Shown: positions 1 through 8,014 of the stretch, one piece after another | Layout: the number at the start of each line of letters is the position of its first letter | How positions within the stretch are numbered: position 1 is the first letter of the stretch | NCBI GenBank assembly: GCA_903937035.1 | Contig: CAIZXS010000019.1 | Span: 1 to 35,974 of the forward strand | Direction of reading: 5' to 3' | Origin: an uncultured bacterium | Lineage (GTDB): Bacteria; Patescibacteriota; Minisyncoccia; Moranbacterales; UBA2206 | Length of the DNA stretch: 35,974 nucleotides | Translations under genes and position numbers: made by a program | The notes under the pieces: generated by a model | The model's database searches: none | What the model was told of the DNA's origin: nothing | The model's input: the letters and a program-made list of their open reading frames with translations, nothing else

Positions 1-3
1 ATT

Positions 4-435
4 ATGGAATATTTTTACGCAGCACTTTTGCTTTTGGCTAGCACCTTCGTGGCCTATGCGGTCACGACCTATTTCGTCCAGAAGGAAAAACCACTAGTGC
101 AGTTGACCCCGCTGAAGTCGGTGGTGGCCTTCTTCCTTAATCACTTCGTATTTATGGGGTGGTTGACATCTGCAGCTTGCACTGCTGTGCTTGTGGTAGT
201 ATTCAGGCCCATGATTATTTTCAGGGCGCTTAGAAGAACATGCTCAGGGCAGTGTCGTAAATTGGGTTTTTTTTGCAAGCTAATGATCGTATGCCCCCTT
301 GTTATCGTAGTTGGCATTGTCGTGGTGGTTTCGATTATTTTGGCTTGTGCGCTTTTCGCAATAATTCGCCCGGAGGGTGTCCTAAGGTTTGTCAGAGGTA
401 AATCTGTGGAAATTTTCCGGCACAGTTATTCATAG
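4..435 (+). CDS. Small multi-pass membrane protein, unknown function
   Basis: I do not recognise this 143-residue protein. It has about three hydrophobic stretches: residues 4-22, roughly 45-70, and 92-120, the last very rich in Val and Ile. Basic, Cys-containing segments lie between them (around residues 75-90), so an inner-membrane protein is likely. The ATG is only three bases from the window edge, so neither a ribosome site nor an upstream start can be judged and the true N-terminus may lie outside. A strong terminator follows 24 bases after the stop, so this is the last gene of its transcript. Confidence 0.55.
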   Translation: MEYFYAALLLLASTFVAYAVTTYFVQKEKPLVQLTPLKSVVAFFLNHFVFMGWLTSAACTAVLVVVFRPMIIFRALRRTCSGQCRKLGFFCKLMIVCPLVIVVGIVVVVSIILACALFAIIRPEGVLRFVRGKSVEIFRHSYS

Positions 436-458
436 TGCCGTTGAGTATTGGAAAAATG

Positions 459-494
459 AGGCCCTTGGAATTATTCATTCCGAGGGCCTTTTTA
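459..494 (+). terminator. Rho-independent terminator
   Basis: A 12-bp stem (459-470 with 478-489, one G-T pair) closes a 7-base loop and runs into a T-tract. It ends the transcript of the membrane protein at 4-435 and insulates the next gene. Confidence 0.9.
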
Positions 495-508
495 TGTGTC
501 TTTTACTC

Positions 509-536
509 TTGACAAATCTCACAGTTGTGCTATGCT
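509..536 (+). promoter_or_regulatory. Sigma70-type promoter for the beta-helix protein
   Basis: TTGACA at 509-514, a 16-base spacer, and TATGCT at 531-536 preceded by TGC (extended -10). It sits directly after the previous terminator and about 60 bases before the ATG at 597. Confidence 0.75.
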
Positions 537-596
537 TTTTGGTTGCTGATTTCATTTACCAGCGTAATAAATAGCTTAAATAAGGGGAATATTGAT

Positions 597-3500
597 ATGT
601 TTAAAAAACGATTAAATAGGTTGATTATTTTGGTGGCATTTTTGAGCTGTTTTGTGCTTGGAAAAAATGCTTTTGCTGCTAATTATTACGTTGATTCTTC
701 CTTGGGAGATGATGCGAATGTGGGAACTGACGCCGCTCAGCCCTGGAAAACAATTGAAAAGATTAATGCGTCCACTTTTTTGGCTGGCGATAATGTTCTT
801 TTCAAAAAAGGCAGTGTTTGGAATGGAGAGACTTTGACGGTTCCCAATTCTGGCGCGGCTGGTAATCCGATTAACTTTGGTGCTTATGGTAGCGGTAGCA
901 ATCCAATTCTTGACGGTGGCGGGACGCAAAATTTTGGGATATATGTGGGTGGAAAAAGTTATGTAGATATCACCGCTCTTGACTTTCGAAACTTCACTGC
1001 GAATAATGCACATTGTATCGGTCTTTCGGATTTGACGCATCATGTGAATATTTCTGATGTGACTTTGACCAACAGTTATGGCGGGGTCAGTCTTTGGAAT
1101 GGGCCACATGATATTTCAATTAGTAATATTGATATATCGGGAATGAACTATTCCGGAATCCTTTGGTATAATACCGGTTCAAATGACGCGTATAATATTG
1201 AAATTAAAAATTTTCGTTTGCATGATTTCAACCCGCTCTATAATTTTTATCATGGGATAAGCTTCTATTGGGGCGTGGGCGGTGCGACTGGGAAGCCATA
1301 TAACATCACAATCAAAGATGGCTCGATTTATAATCTAAAAGGAGCTGGCCAGATCAACGCTGGAATTCTTTTGACGTCGGAAGATTACCGGATAACAGGA
1401 CATAGCGTGACGATTGATAATTTGGATATTTATGAAGTTGACGGTGGCGGAATTTCTTTTGGGAATATTGATGACAGTGGGCAAGTGAAGAGTGTGATTA
1501 AAAATTCTCGCGTTCATGACAATTCGTATAAGGCGCCAATCGGTGGAATTTGGATTGCTGGTTGCATTGGTTTGGTTGTGGAGGATAATACGATTTACAA
1601 TAATCATACCAATACACGCTGGGAGGGGAACGGGCTGTATTTTGACTGGGGTGGTGGGACAGGTTCAACTGTATCGCATGATTGCATCGCGCGGAGAAAC
1701 ACAATCTATGGACATGATGATATCCATAATTTCAGTCCATTGGGTAGCGATTATGGGGCAAATTCTACTGGTATTGCTTTTACCCAAGGTGTGCATGATA
1801 TTGATGTGTATCAAAATATTGTTTATGGTAACACAGAAGGTATCAGTGCTTATTATGACAAGAGTCCAAGTACAAGCAATCCTCCCGGGCTTGATTCTCC
1901 GCATAATTTGAATATCTATAACAATGTTGTTACGGACAATGTGGTCGGTATCGCTAAGGCAGGCAGTGGAGAGAATGTTAAGTTGAGAAATAATATCGTG
2001 GCTTTTAACGCTTCCTATGGAATTGTTAATACGATCCTTTGGAATAATACCAGCACACCAATTAGTAGTGACTATAACGATGTTCATAGTAACGGAACCA
2101 ATTTTGTTAATGTTACCGAGGGGGCACATTCTGTCACAGGAGATCCTTTGTTTAAAAATAGAGGTAATCATGACTATCATCTAGAGGGAAGTTCACCATG
2201 TATAAATGTCGGAGAATCGACCAGTCTTTTTACGACTGATTATGATGGAGAATCAATTGTTGGTCAGGTGGATATGGGAGCCTTTGAATATCAAGGCTCG
2301 CTTAGCTCGACTAAATCAATTACCGCTTTCACTATTCCTGGCCAAGTTGAATCAACTACGATTAATGAAAGTGCACATACAATTGCACTGACCATGCCTC
2401 ATGGCACTGCAACTACTGCTTTAGTAGCTTCTTTTACTGCTACAGGCACTTCAGTTTTGGTGAATGGAGTTATTCAAATCAGCGGTACAACACCAAATGA
2501 TTTCACAGATCCATTGACATATTCTGTGACTGCTGCGGATGCTTCAACTCAGGCTTATGTTGTGACTGTGACGGTTGCTCCTAGTCCATCTTCAGCCAAG
2601 GCTATCACCGCATTCACGATTCCCAATCAAATTGGAGCAACCTCAATCAATGAAAGCGCACATACTATTTCTCTCACCATGCCAGTTGGCACTGATGTGA
2701 CTACACTAATTCCGACAATCACAATCACTGGAACATCCGTCAATCCTGCGAGTGGTGTCGCACAAAACTTTACAAGCCCGGTCAGCTATACCGTTACAGC
2801 GGCGGATGCTTCGACGCAAGTTTATGTCGTGACCGTAGCAGTGGCAACTTCTTCAGCTACGAAAGATATTACAGGTTTTTCTTTCGATGGACTCAACCCG
2901 GCTGTGCATGGAGTTATTGATAATGGCGCTCAAACTATCGCAATTACGGTTCCCTTTGGCACGAATGTGACTGCGTTAGTTCCGACAATTATTCACAGCG
3001 GTGCGTCTGTCAGTCCTATTTCGGGCGTGGCACAAGATTTTACTTTGCCTGTCACGTATACGGTTACCGCCCAAGATAATTCAACGAAAGCTTATGTAGT
3101 GAGCGTGAGCATATCCACTGCGCCCATTCCTACGCCTACGCCGACACCGGACAATAAGGATTATTTTGAGCACCTAAAACTTAGTTTTGATAGTAAGGAT
3201 GTCCATGATGGAAAAACATCAAAAGATGAAGTAACTTTGAAGTTTAAGAATATCTCAGGCATCAAGCGCTATAAAGTCTCACATTTTGCTCATTTCGAAA
3301 AAGCGGATTGGAAAAAAATGGAGAAAGACATTGAGCTTAAGATTAATCAGGAAGAAAGGGATGAGCAGCAATTCTTTTTCAAGTTTAAAGATAAAAATGG
3401 CAACACTTCCGATACTTACAAAAAAGAGGTTGCGTTTGAGCCTGCGCCGTATTCAATCTTTAATCTTCCAAAGAGAGGGCATAAGGGAGAGATCATGCAT

Positions 3501-3716
3501 CAATCAGGGGAGAAATTTTCTGCAAATAGTGAAGTTGCGCTATATTTTTCTGGTGCTTGGGGCGGCTATTATGCTCCAGTATATGTCAAAACAGATATGG
3601 ATGGGAATTTTTTAGTGGATTACAAAATTCGCAAAATATTTGGTTGGTATCATTGGTACGCAGTTGACTTGAAAACCGGAACCAAGACTGACACGATCTC
3701 GTATCTCATATTTTAG
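597..3716 (+). CDS. Secreted right-handed beta-helix protein with three Ig-like repeats
   Basis: This is a 1039-residue exported protein. Residues 1-27 form a signal peptide (basic MFKKR, hydrophobic core, AFA before the mature AN). Residues about 28-560 carry repeated short beta-coil motifs (runs such as NIVIYN, NNHT, YNNVV) typical of pectate-lyase/NosD-type parallel beta-helices, closing with a VDMGAFEYQG motif seen at the end of such domains. Three cadherin/Ig-like repeats of about 90 residues follow (about 570-840), each ending in a TYSVTAADAST-like strand; the first two are close copies. A PTPTPTP linker leads to a Lys-rich C-terminal domain (about 850-1039). No sortase motif or C-terminal membrane anchor is visible. 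I chose the ATG at 597 because it follows AAGGGG at 582-587 and opens directly into the signal peptide; upstream in-frame starts run through the promoter. Likely role: surface or secreted polysaccharide binding or cleavage; the substrate is unknown. Confidence 0.85.
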   Translation: MFKKRLNRLIILVAFLSCFVLGKNAFAANYYVDSSLGDDANVGTDAAQPWKTIEKINASTFLAGDNVLFKKGSVWNGETLTVPNSGAAGNPINFGAYGSGSNPILDGGGTQNFGIYVGGKSYVDITALDFRNFTANNAHCIGLSDLTHHVNISDVTLTNSYGGVSLWNGPHDISISNIDISGMNYSGILWYNTGSNDAYNIEIKNFRLHDFNPLYNFYHGISFYWGVGGATGKPYNITIKDGSIYNLKGAGQINAGILLTSEDYRITGHSVTIDNLDIYEVDGGGISFGNIDDSGQVKSVIKNSRVHDNSYKAPIGGIWIAGCIGLVVEDNTIYNNHTNTRWEGNGLYFDWGGGTGSTVSHDCIARRNTIYGHDDIHNFSPLGSDYGANSTGIAFTQGVHDIDVYQNIVYGNTEGISAYYDKSPSTSNPPGLDSPHNLNIYNNVVTDNVVGIAKAGSGENVKLRNNIVAFNASYGIVNTILWNNTSTPISSDYNDVHSNGTNFVNVTEGAHSVTGDPLFKNRGNHDYHLEGSSPCINVGESTSLFTTDYDGESIVGQVDMGAFEYQGSLSSTKSITAFTIPGQVESTTINESAHTIALTMPHGTATTALVASFTATGTSVLVNGVIQISGTTPNDFTDPLTYSVTAADASTQAYVVTVTVAPSPSSAKAITAFTIPNQIGATSINESAHTISLTMPVGTDVTTLIPTITITGTSVNPASGVAQNFTSPVSYTVTAADASTQVYVVTVAVATSSATKDITGFSFDGLNPAVHGVIDNGAQTIAITVPFGTNVTALVPTIIHSGASVSPISGVAQDFTLPVTYTVTAQDNSTKAYVVSVSISTAPIPTPTPTPDNKDYFEHLKLSFDSKDVHDGKTSKDEVTLKFKNISGIKRYKVSHFAHFEKADWKKMEKDIELKINQEERDEQQFFFKFKDKNGNTSDTYKKEVAFEPAPYSIFNLPKRGHKGEIMHQSGEKFSANSEVALYFSGAWGGYYAPVYVKTDMDGNFLVDYKIRKIFGWYHWYAVDLKTGTKTDTISYLIF

Positions 3717-3731
3717 CAATTATGGCAGATC

Positions 3732-3768
3732 AAAAAAACACTTCGACGGAAAGTTGAAGTGTTTTTTT
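3732..3768 (+). terminator. Rho-independent terminator
   Basis: Stem CACTTCGAC (3739-3747) with GTTGAAGTG (3753-3761), loop GGAAA, flanked by an A-run on the left and seven T on the right. It ends the beta-helix gene. Confidence 0.92.
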
Positions 3769-3874
3769 GTATTATTCTGATTGGGAATATTTTTTATGGT
3801 GCTTGATACTCCTGAGAATAGGATTCCAGTAAAAACTTGATTTTTCAAGTATTTCCAGCTAGTGTTTGGTTAGC

Positions 3875-3916
3875 ATTGGCAGCGGAGAGCAGCCAATAAG
3901 GAGGCTGTTCTTTTTA
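3875..3916 (+). promoter_or_regulatory. Attenuator-like leader with mutually exclusive hairpins, upstream of the purM-like gene
   Basis: Two hairpins compete for the same bases. Hairpin A pairs ATTGGC (3875-3880) with GCCAAT (3892-3897), with an inner GC/GC pair. Hairpin B pairs GAGCAGCC (3887-3894) with GGCTGTTC (3903-3910) and runs into TCTTTTTAT, which is a terminator shape. Bases 3889-3894 cannot be in both. A further small hairpin, ACTTGA/TCAAGT, lies upstream around 3835-3851. The region follows a strong terminator, so it belongs to the next transcript; a possible weak promoter (TTGGGA at 3781, GATACT at 3805) would place it in the 5' leader. This matches a transcription attenuator or riboswitch; the ligand is unknown and I recognise no known class. 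Confidence 0.5.
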
Positions 3917-3974
3917 TATTTAAAAGATTGAAGTTTGGCAAAAATTAATAACTGAGATGAGAGGAGGATTTTCA

Positions 3975-5192
3975 ATGAAGACAGACCCGTATCAGGAAAG
4001 AGTGATTAAACCAGGAAACAGGGCTTCGGCAATGGCCTTCCGGACGAATGGAGAAAGCTTCGGGAATTGCAATGCAATTGAGATTGTTTTGGATAGTCGT
4101 CCGGAGTGGCAGAGTGAGGTGGGAGTAGTCTTCTTACCTCATATTAATAGCCTGATGAATGAGAGAGTGGAAACGCCCGGGGGCAGAAAGCCTGTTATGT
4201 GGCAAATCCCGACGACCGATGGCGGTGGACATAAGCCTGGAATTATTGGAGCACTTGGAACCGTAGATGCATTCAAAGGGCTGGGCCATGACCTGGTTGT
4301 TATGCAAGATCATGATATCCTCCGTCGTGGTGGCCTGCCATGCTATATGACCAATTTTTATGACACGAAGGCAATTACGGAAAATAATATCCACTTGCTT
4401 GATGCATACCTTCAGGGTCTTGGCAATGCTTATCGGGAAGCTGGCGTCGCTAATGTCACAGGAGAATCAGCCGTCGTTTACTACGCGGTGACTGCCTTTT
4501 GTGATCAAAATCAGGGTAGTCAATTACTTATGAACGTGGCCGGAACGTGTGTCGGATTGGCACACGTGGATAAGTATCTGGATGGATCAGGTATTCGTCC
4601 TGACATGCCTATCGTGGGTTGCAGTGAGCGTGGTGGACGTTGCAATGGATTTACTCTTGATATTGACATCATTCTTGCTTATTATGGCCAGGATTTTTAT
4701 AGACATCCTGAGGCAATGGAGTTGCTGCGTCTTTTGGCAGTTCCTTCTCTGAGCTATTCAAAGACAATTCGGCGGGTTCACGGCTGGAATCCTGATGGTA
4801 CTATTCGTGAAGCTTTAGCGAAAATTGTCGCTATGTTTCACATTACTGGAGGGGGTGTATGGGACAAGCTCCGACTGCCAGAGGGTATCGGCGCAGTTCT
4901 CGATAATATGCCTGAGCCAACAAAAGTTTTACGCATGGTTCAAGATCTTTCATGGCATATTCCCAGGCTTAAGTTGTCTGATTATCGAGCTCATGGGACT
5001 TTCAATGGATCAATTGGCTATGCCGTTATTCTTGAAGCTGATGCAGATGCCGAAATTTTTATCGAAGAATCGATGAAAGACGGTAATCACGCTCAAGTGA
5101 TTGGCAGAACGACGGCTTTTGAAAAGGGCGAGATAATCATTCATTCTCGTTTCAAAGAAGGCAAAGAGCTTTCCTCTCTCAGGCCAGAGTGA
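3975..5192 (+). CDS. AIR synthase (PurM)-family protein
   Basis: PurM converts formylglycinamidine ribonucleotide plus ATP to aminoimidazole ribonucleotide in purine synthesis. This 405-residue protein shows the family landmarks in order: a TTDGGGHK segment equivalent to TDGVGTK; GHDLVVMQDHDIL, equivalent to the DLVAMCVND loop but with His in place of the usual Asn; an LPCYMTNFYDT segment; NVTGESA (GGETA); MFHITGGGVWDKL, very close to the PurM AHITGGG motif; and a C-terminal AHGTFNGSIG (YRTFNMGIG). It is about 60 residues longer than typical PurM (about 345). The start at 3975 rather than 3957 is set by the strong SD GAGGAGG at 3961-3967, seven bases upstream. No other de novo purine gene is visible nearby, so it may be a stand-alone or repurposed enzyme. 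Its own leader and terminator make it monocistronic. Confidence 0.8.
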   Translation: MKTDPYQERVIKPGNRASAMAFRTNGESFGNCNAIEIVLDSRPEWQSEVGVVFLPHINSLMNERVETPGGRKPVMWQIPTTDGGGHKPGIIGALGTVDAFKGLGHDLVVMQDHDILRRGGLPCYMTNFYDTKAITENNIHLLDAYLQGLGNAYREAGVANVTGESAVVYYAVTAFCDQNQGSQLLMNVAGTCVGLAHVDKYLDGSGIRPDMPIVGCSERGGRCNGFTLDIDIILAYYGQDFYRHPEAMELLRLLAVPSLSYSKTIRRVHGWNPDGTIREALAKIVAMFHITGGGVWDKLRLPEGIGAVLDNMPEPTKVLRMVQDLSWHIPRLKLSDYRAHGTFNGSIGYAVILEADADAEIFIEESMKDGNHAQVIGRTTAFEKGEIIIHSRFKEGKELSSLRPE

Positions 5193-5227
5193 ATTACCCC
5201 TGATTTAAATCTCTAGTCTTATAACAT

Positions 5228-5265
5228 GCCCTGCTGGTCGCTTTCGCGATAGGTGGGGTTTTATT
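5228..5265 (+). terminator. Rho-independent terminator
   Basis: A 14-step hairpin with a TTTC loop (5242-5245), one G-A mismatch and several G-T pairs, followed by TTTATTAT. It ends the purM-like transcript. Confidence 0.8.
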
Positions 5266-5283
5266 ATACAAAATAAAAAGTTA

Positions 5284-5312
5284 TTTATATTGACGCATAT
5301 AAATGACATAAT
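5284..5312 (+). promoter_or_regulatory. Possible promoter for the coiled-coil protein
   Basis: TTTATA (5284-5289), 17 bases, CATAAT (5307-5312). A TTGACG at 5290 lacks a well-placed -10. The match is weak, but a promoter is expected because a terminator lies just upstream. Confidence 0.35.
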
Positions 5313-5365
5313 GCGAAAAATGTGGCAAACTGGATTTATATGAATAATTTAAGATATTTCAAAAA

Positions 5366-6703
5366 ATGAAAGATGAGAAAGAGAAAGTGAATAAGCCTGA
5401 AATGGTAGATCGTGACATGGCGAAAGTTGATATTTCGAAAAAAAATCCTGTCGATAAAAGGCTAGAAAGGTTAGCAGAGCTCAATCGAGAAATTGCTAAT
5501 TTTCAATATGAGGCAGAAAGTGCGGAAGAAAAAGAAATACTGGAGAAAAAGCGGAAAGAGGAATATTTACGCAAAAAAAGCGAGTTAGAAGAAAAGCTTG
5601 GTCCTTTGGGAGTCGCGGCTAATGAATTGATTCATAAAAATATTGTTGAAGACGTGCTGGAATCAGCTGGTCAAGAGAATGAGCAGTTTGATCGACTAGC
5701 GCTAGAAAGGCAGAAGCTGTTAAATATTGGATTAGCTGAGGATTTAATTAATAAACTTGATGCTCTTGGCGTTGTTCCTCGAGAAGAGGATCGAGTTGAG
5801 CTTTTGGATGTGTTGACTTCGACAAGGTTTATTGATTATGAGCGGCGTAAGCTCATAGAGCTTATGGGGATAGATATGAATAATAAGGAGCATGTGGATA
5901 AATTGTCAAACAATAAGGATTTAAACGAGTCTTTTAACCGGGTTTTGCGTGGGCAATTAATATCATCCGAATATCGTGAACTACTCTTGGCTCACGAAGT
6001 GGCTTTTGTTGGTAGAGAGGACTTTGAAAAAAGCGGAGCAAATGAGCTGGCAAAATATTTTGAAAATGAAATTAATGATTCTGAATTAACCGAACTAGGC
6101 ATAGAAAAAATTAAACAAATTGTACGCAAAATTCTCAATGATAAAGAATGCAACGCAGGTCAAGGAGAATTTTGGAATGTTTTAGTGCCCAAGGAAATTG
6201 CATATGTTCTGAAAGCAGAAAGACAAAAAGAAGATAAGAGTAAACAGGAATACCAAAAAAGATCACTATTTTATTATCCAGTGATTAGAGATGTTGTTGG
6301 GAAGGAATTTTTGCCTAGGCAGGTCATTTTAAAATCAGAAAACTCGAGCCGACTATTCGTACTTCAGGAAAAACAGGAAGTTGATGCAATGGTAAAAGTG
6401 AAACTTTCCACAATAGATTTGTTTGTAGACGGTAGTTTTGGGCAAGAGATAATTACGGCATTAGCAGTGGAAGATAACAGGATGGTGCTAAGGCGTTTTG
6501 TCGATGGCGTGAGAAAATTGCTTAGTGGCAAGAAATTGATGATTGATATGATTGGTGATAATCTTTTTTTTCAAGTAACGGAAGGAAAATTAGAAATTAA
6601 ATTAGTTGATTATGGCTGCTTTGAGGCCAAATGGGAAAATCGGAGACAAGAAATAGCTGAAGGATTAGAAATGTTGGAAAAATTAGAAGGTTTGGTTAAG
6701 TAA
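5366..6703 (+). CDS. Charged coiled-coil protein with possible degenerate kinase-like C-terminus
   Basis: I cannot assign this 445-residue cytoplasmic protein to a family with certainty. Residues 1-110 are highly charged (Glu/Lys) and predicted coiled coil. The middle, about 110-290, is helical. The last 150 residues contain a beta-rich segment (PRQVILKSENSSRLFVLQEKQ) that could be a kinase N-lobe and hinge, then MIDMIGDNLFF and, 13 residues on, KLVDYGCFE. The order xxD-xxxxN-...-hVDYG resembles the catalytic loop and DFG region of aminoglycoside-phosphotransferase or ABC1-like kinases, but the HxD histidine is absent. That makes a pseudokinase or a very divergent kinase possible; this is inference. 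There is no signal peptide or SD. It is followed after 65 bases by another small gene with its own promoter. Confidence 0.55.
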   Translation: MKDEKEKVNKPEMVDRDMAKVDISKKNPVDKRLERLAELNREIANFQYEAESAEEKEILEKKRKEEYLRKKSELEEKLGPLGVAANELIHKNIVEDVLESAGQENEQFDRLALERQKLLNIGLAEDLINKLDALGVVPREEDRVELLDVLTSTRFIDYERRKLIELMGIDMNNKEHVDKLSNNKDLNESFNRVLRGQLISSEYRELLLAHEVAFVGREDFEKSGANELAKYFENEINDSELTELGIEKIKQIVRKILNDKECNAGQGEFWNVLVPKEIAYVLKAERQKEDKSKQEYQKRSLFYYPVIRDVVGKEFLPRQVILKSENSSRLFVLQEKQEVDAMVKVKLSTIDLFVDGSFGQEIITALAVEDNRMVLRRFVDGVRKLLSGKKLMIDMIGDNLFFQVTEGKLEIKLVDYGCFEAKWENRRQEIAEGLEMLEKLEGLVK

Positions 6704-6731
6704 TCCTTTATTTTCTTGGTTTATTAAAAAA

Positions 6732-6740
6732 TGCTATAAT
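6732..6740 (+). promoter_or_regulatory. Extended -10 promoter
   Basis: TGC followed by a perfect TATAAT (6735-6740). The -35 at 6712-6717 is poor, as is usual with extended -10 promoters. Predicted start about 6747, giving a leader of some 22 A-rich bases before the ATG at 6769. Confidence 0.7.
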
Positions 6741-6768
6741 TCAATAGTAAATATTAATTACAAAAAAA

Positions 6769-7182
6769 ATGAGTGAGAAATTTGGTGAAATGTTAGGTGG
6801 CGTAACTAAGCCTGAAAAGGAGACTGATGAAAAGAAAAAACTTTGGTCAAAATTTAGAAAAGTTCTGGCTAGACTTGGATTGGCGGCAATGTTTCTGGCT
6901 CCATCTAGTGATGCTATCGCGGGAGCGGTAACTGGAAAAACAATTATTGACGGGAAAGATAGGTCTCAAATTGGAGCGACGGATGCTGGCATAGAAAGGC
7001 CAAAAAATATTGGAAGTATGCCTGCGCCTGATACTAACTCGGGTGGAGAGTTAATCGGTAATGACGAAAAAGATCCGAAAGACAGAATTTATCAGAATTC
7101 GGAGGATATGGCAAAAAGCATTGGTGGAGTTGTTTTTAGTGATAAAGATATGTTGGAAAAGAATAAAACTGGGATAAGATGA
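6769..7182 (+). CDS. Small anchored or exported protein, unknown
   Basis: I do not recognise this 137-residue protein. It has a charged N-terminus (residues 1-30, rich in Lys and Glu) and one hydrophobic stretch, LGLAAMFLAPSSDAIAGA (about residues 36-54), that could act as a late signal peptide or membrane anchor. A polar Gly/Asp/Lys-rich tail with no cysteines follows. The stop overlaps the start of the next gene as ATGA, so the two are probably translated together. No SD precedes the ATG, only a run of A. Confidence 0.6.
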   Translation: MSEKFGEMLGGVTKPEKETDEKKKLWSKFRKVLARLGLAAMFLAPSSDAIAGAVTGKTIIDGKDRSQIGATDAGIERPKNIGSMPAPDTNSGGELIGNDEKDPKDRIYQNSEDMAKSIGGVVFSDKDMLEKNKTGIR

Positions 7183-8012
7183 TCAATAAAAAGATTATGT
7201 CGTCAGCTATTATTGGAGCAGGATTTTTGGGTGGAGAAATTAGGCGGCAACTTCTGGCGAGTGGCTCTTCTGCTTTGGTCACACATAATACAAATCCAAA
7301 ACATCCCAATTCGGTTAAGTTTGATTTTTTTTCAGATGATATTTTCGAAGTTCTAAAAAACCACAAAATCGATGTGGTTTTTTTGTCGGCAAAAATTGAA
7401 TTTATCGAAGATCAGAAATTATTGGCAGAATCTATGCGTCGATTCATTTCCGGTTGCGCCGGTATGCGCTTGGTTTATTTTTCTAGTGATGGCATATTTT
7501 CTGGTGAGCAGGGGATGTATGGCGAAAAAGATGTGCCTAAGCCTGTTACGAATTATGGACGGAATTTGGAATTATGCGAAAGTTTGATCAAAAAATACGC
7601 CAAAAATTATTGCATCATCCGCCCGAGTTATATCTATGGATTTTCTGGAACGCGTCTTGATTCGCGATTGTGGCAAGCATCAGAAGTCCTTAAGAGAGGG
7701 GAGAAGCTGGAGCGTTTCTCTGATATGTATAAATCGCCCATGAGTGTTTTTCAGGTGGCGGAGGTGTCAATAAAATTAGGTTTATCTGAATTTCAAGGAG
7801 TGGTGCATGTGGCCGGTCCAAGAATGAGTATTTATGATTTTCACAAAGAGGCCTTGGAAAAACTTAATGTTTCGACGAATAATTTGATCGCAACGAAAAT
7901 GCCCAAAGAGCGGCCAGTGGATTTTTTAGCGGATACTTCTTTGGATTATACGCTCATGATAAAATTGACCGGTATTGAGCCAGATAATGTCAAGAATTCT
8001 TTGAATAGATAG
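7179..8012 (+). CDS. RmlD-like NAD(P)-dependent SDR reductase, atypical active site
   Basis: This 277-residue extended short-chain dehydrogenase resembles RmlD (dTDP-4-dehydrorhamnose reductase). It has the Rossmann motif IIGAGFLGG (residues 11-19), the strand and serine motif VYFSSDGIFSG (99-109; RmlD has STDYVFDG), a catalytic-type Tyr at 126 and a C-terminal substrate region including YKSPMSVFQVAEV. The canonical YxxxK is not kept: the sequence is YGRNL, so Leu130 replaces the catalytic Lys. It may therefore have lost or altered reductase activity, or act as a binding subunit as MAT2B-type SDRs do. The start at 7179 overlaps the previous stop (ATGA); an in-frame ATG at 7197 is also possible. 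It is convergent with the next gene, two bases away, with no visible terminator. Confidence 0.8.
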   Translation: MINKKIMSSAIIGAGFLGGEIRRQLLASGSSALVTHNTNPKHPNSVKFDFFSDDIFEVLKNHKIDVVFLSAKIEFIEDQKLLAESMRRFISGCAGMRLVYFSSDGIFSGEQGMYGEKDVPKPVTNYGRNLELCESLIKKYAKNYCIIRPSYIYGFSGTRLDSRLWQASEVLKRGEKLERFSDMYKSPMSVFQVAEVSIKLGLSEFQGVVHVAGPRMSIYDFHKEALEKLNVSTNNLIATKMPKERPVDFLADTSLDYTLMIKLTGIEPDNVKNSLNR

Positions 8013-8014
8013 AA

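Noticed and set aside
389-574. 61-codon reading frame with a hydrophobic C-terminus
   Set aside because: It crosses the strong terminator at 459-494 and the promoter at 509-536 and has no ribosome site.
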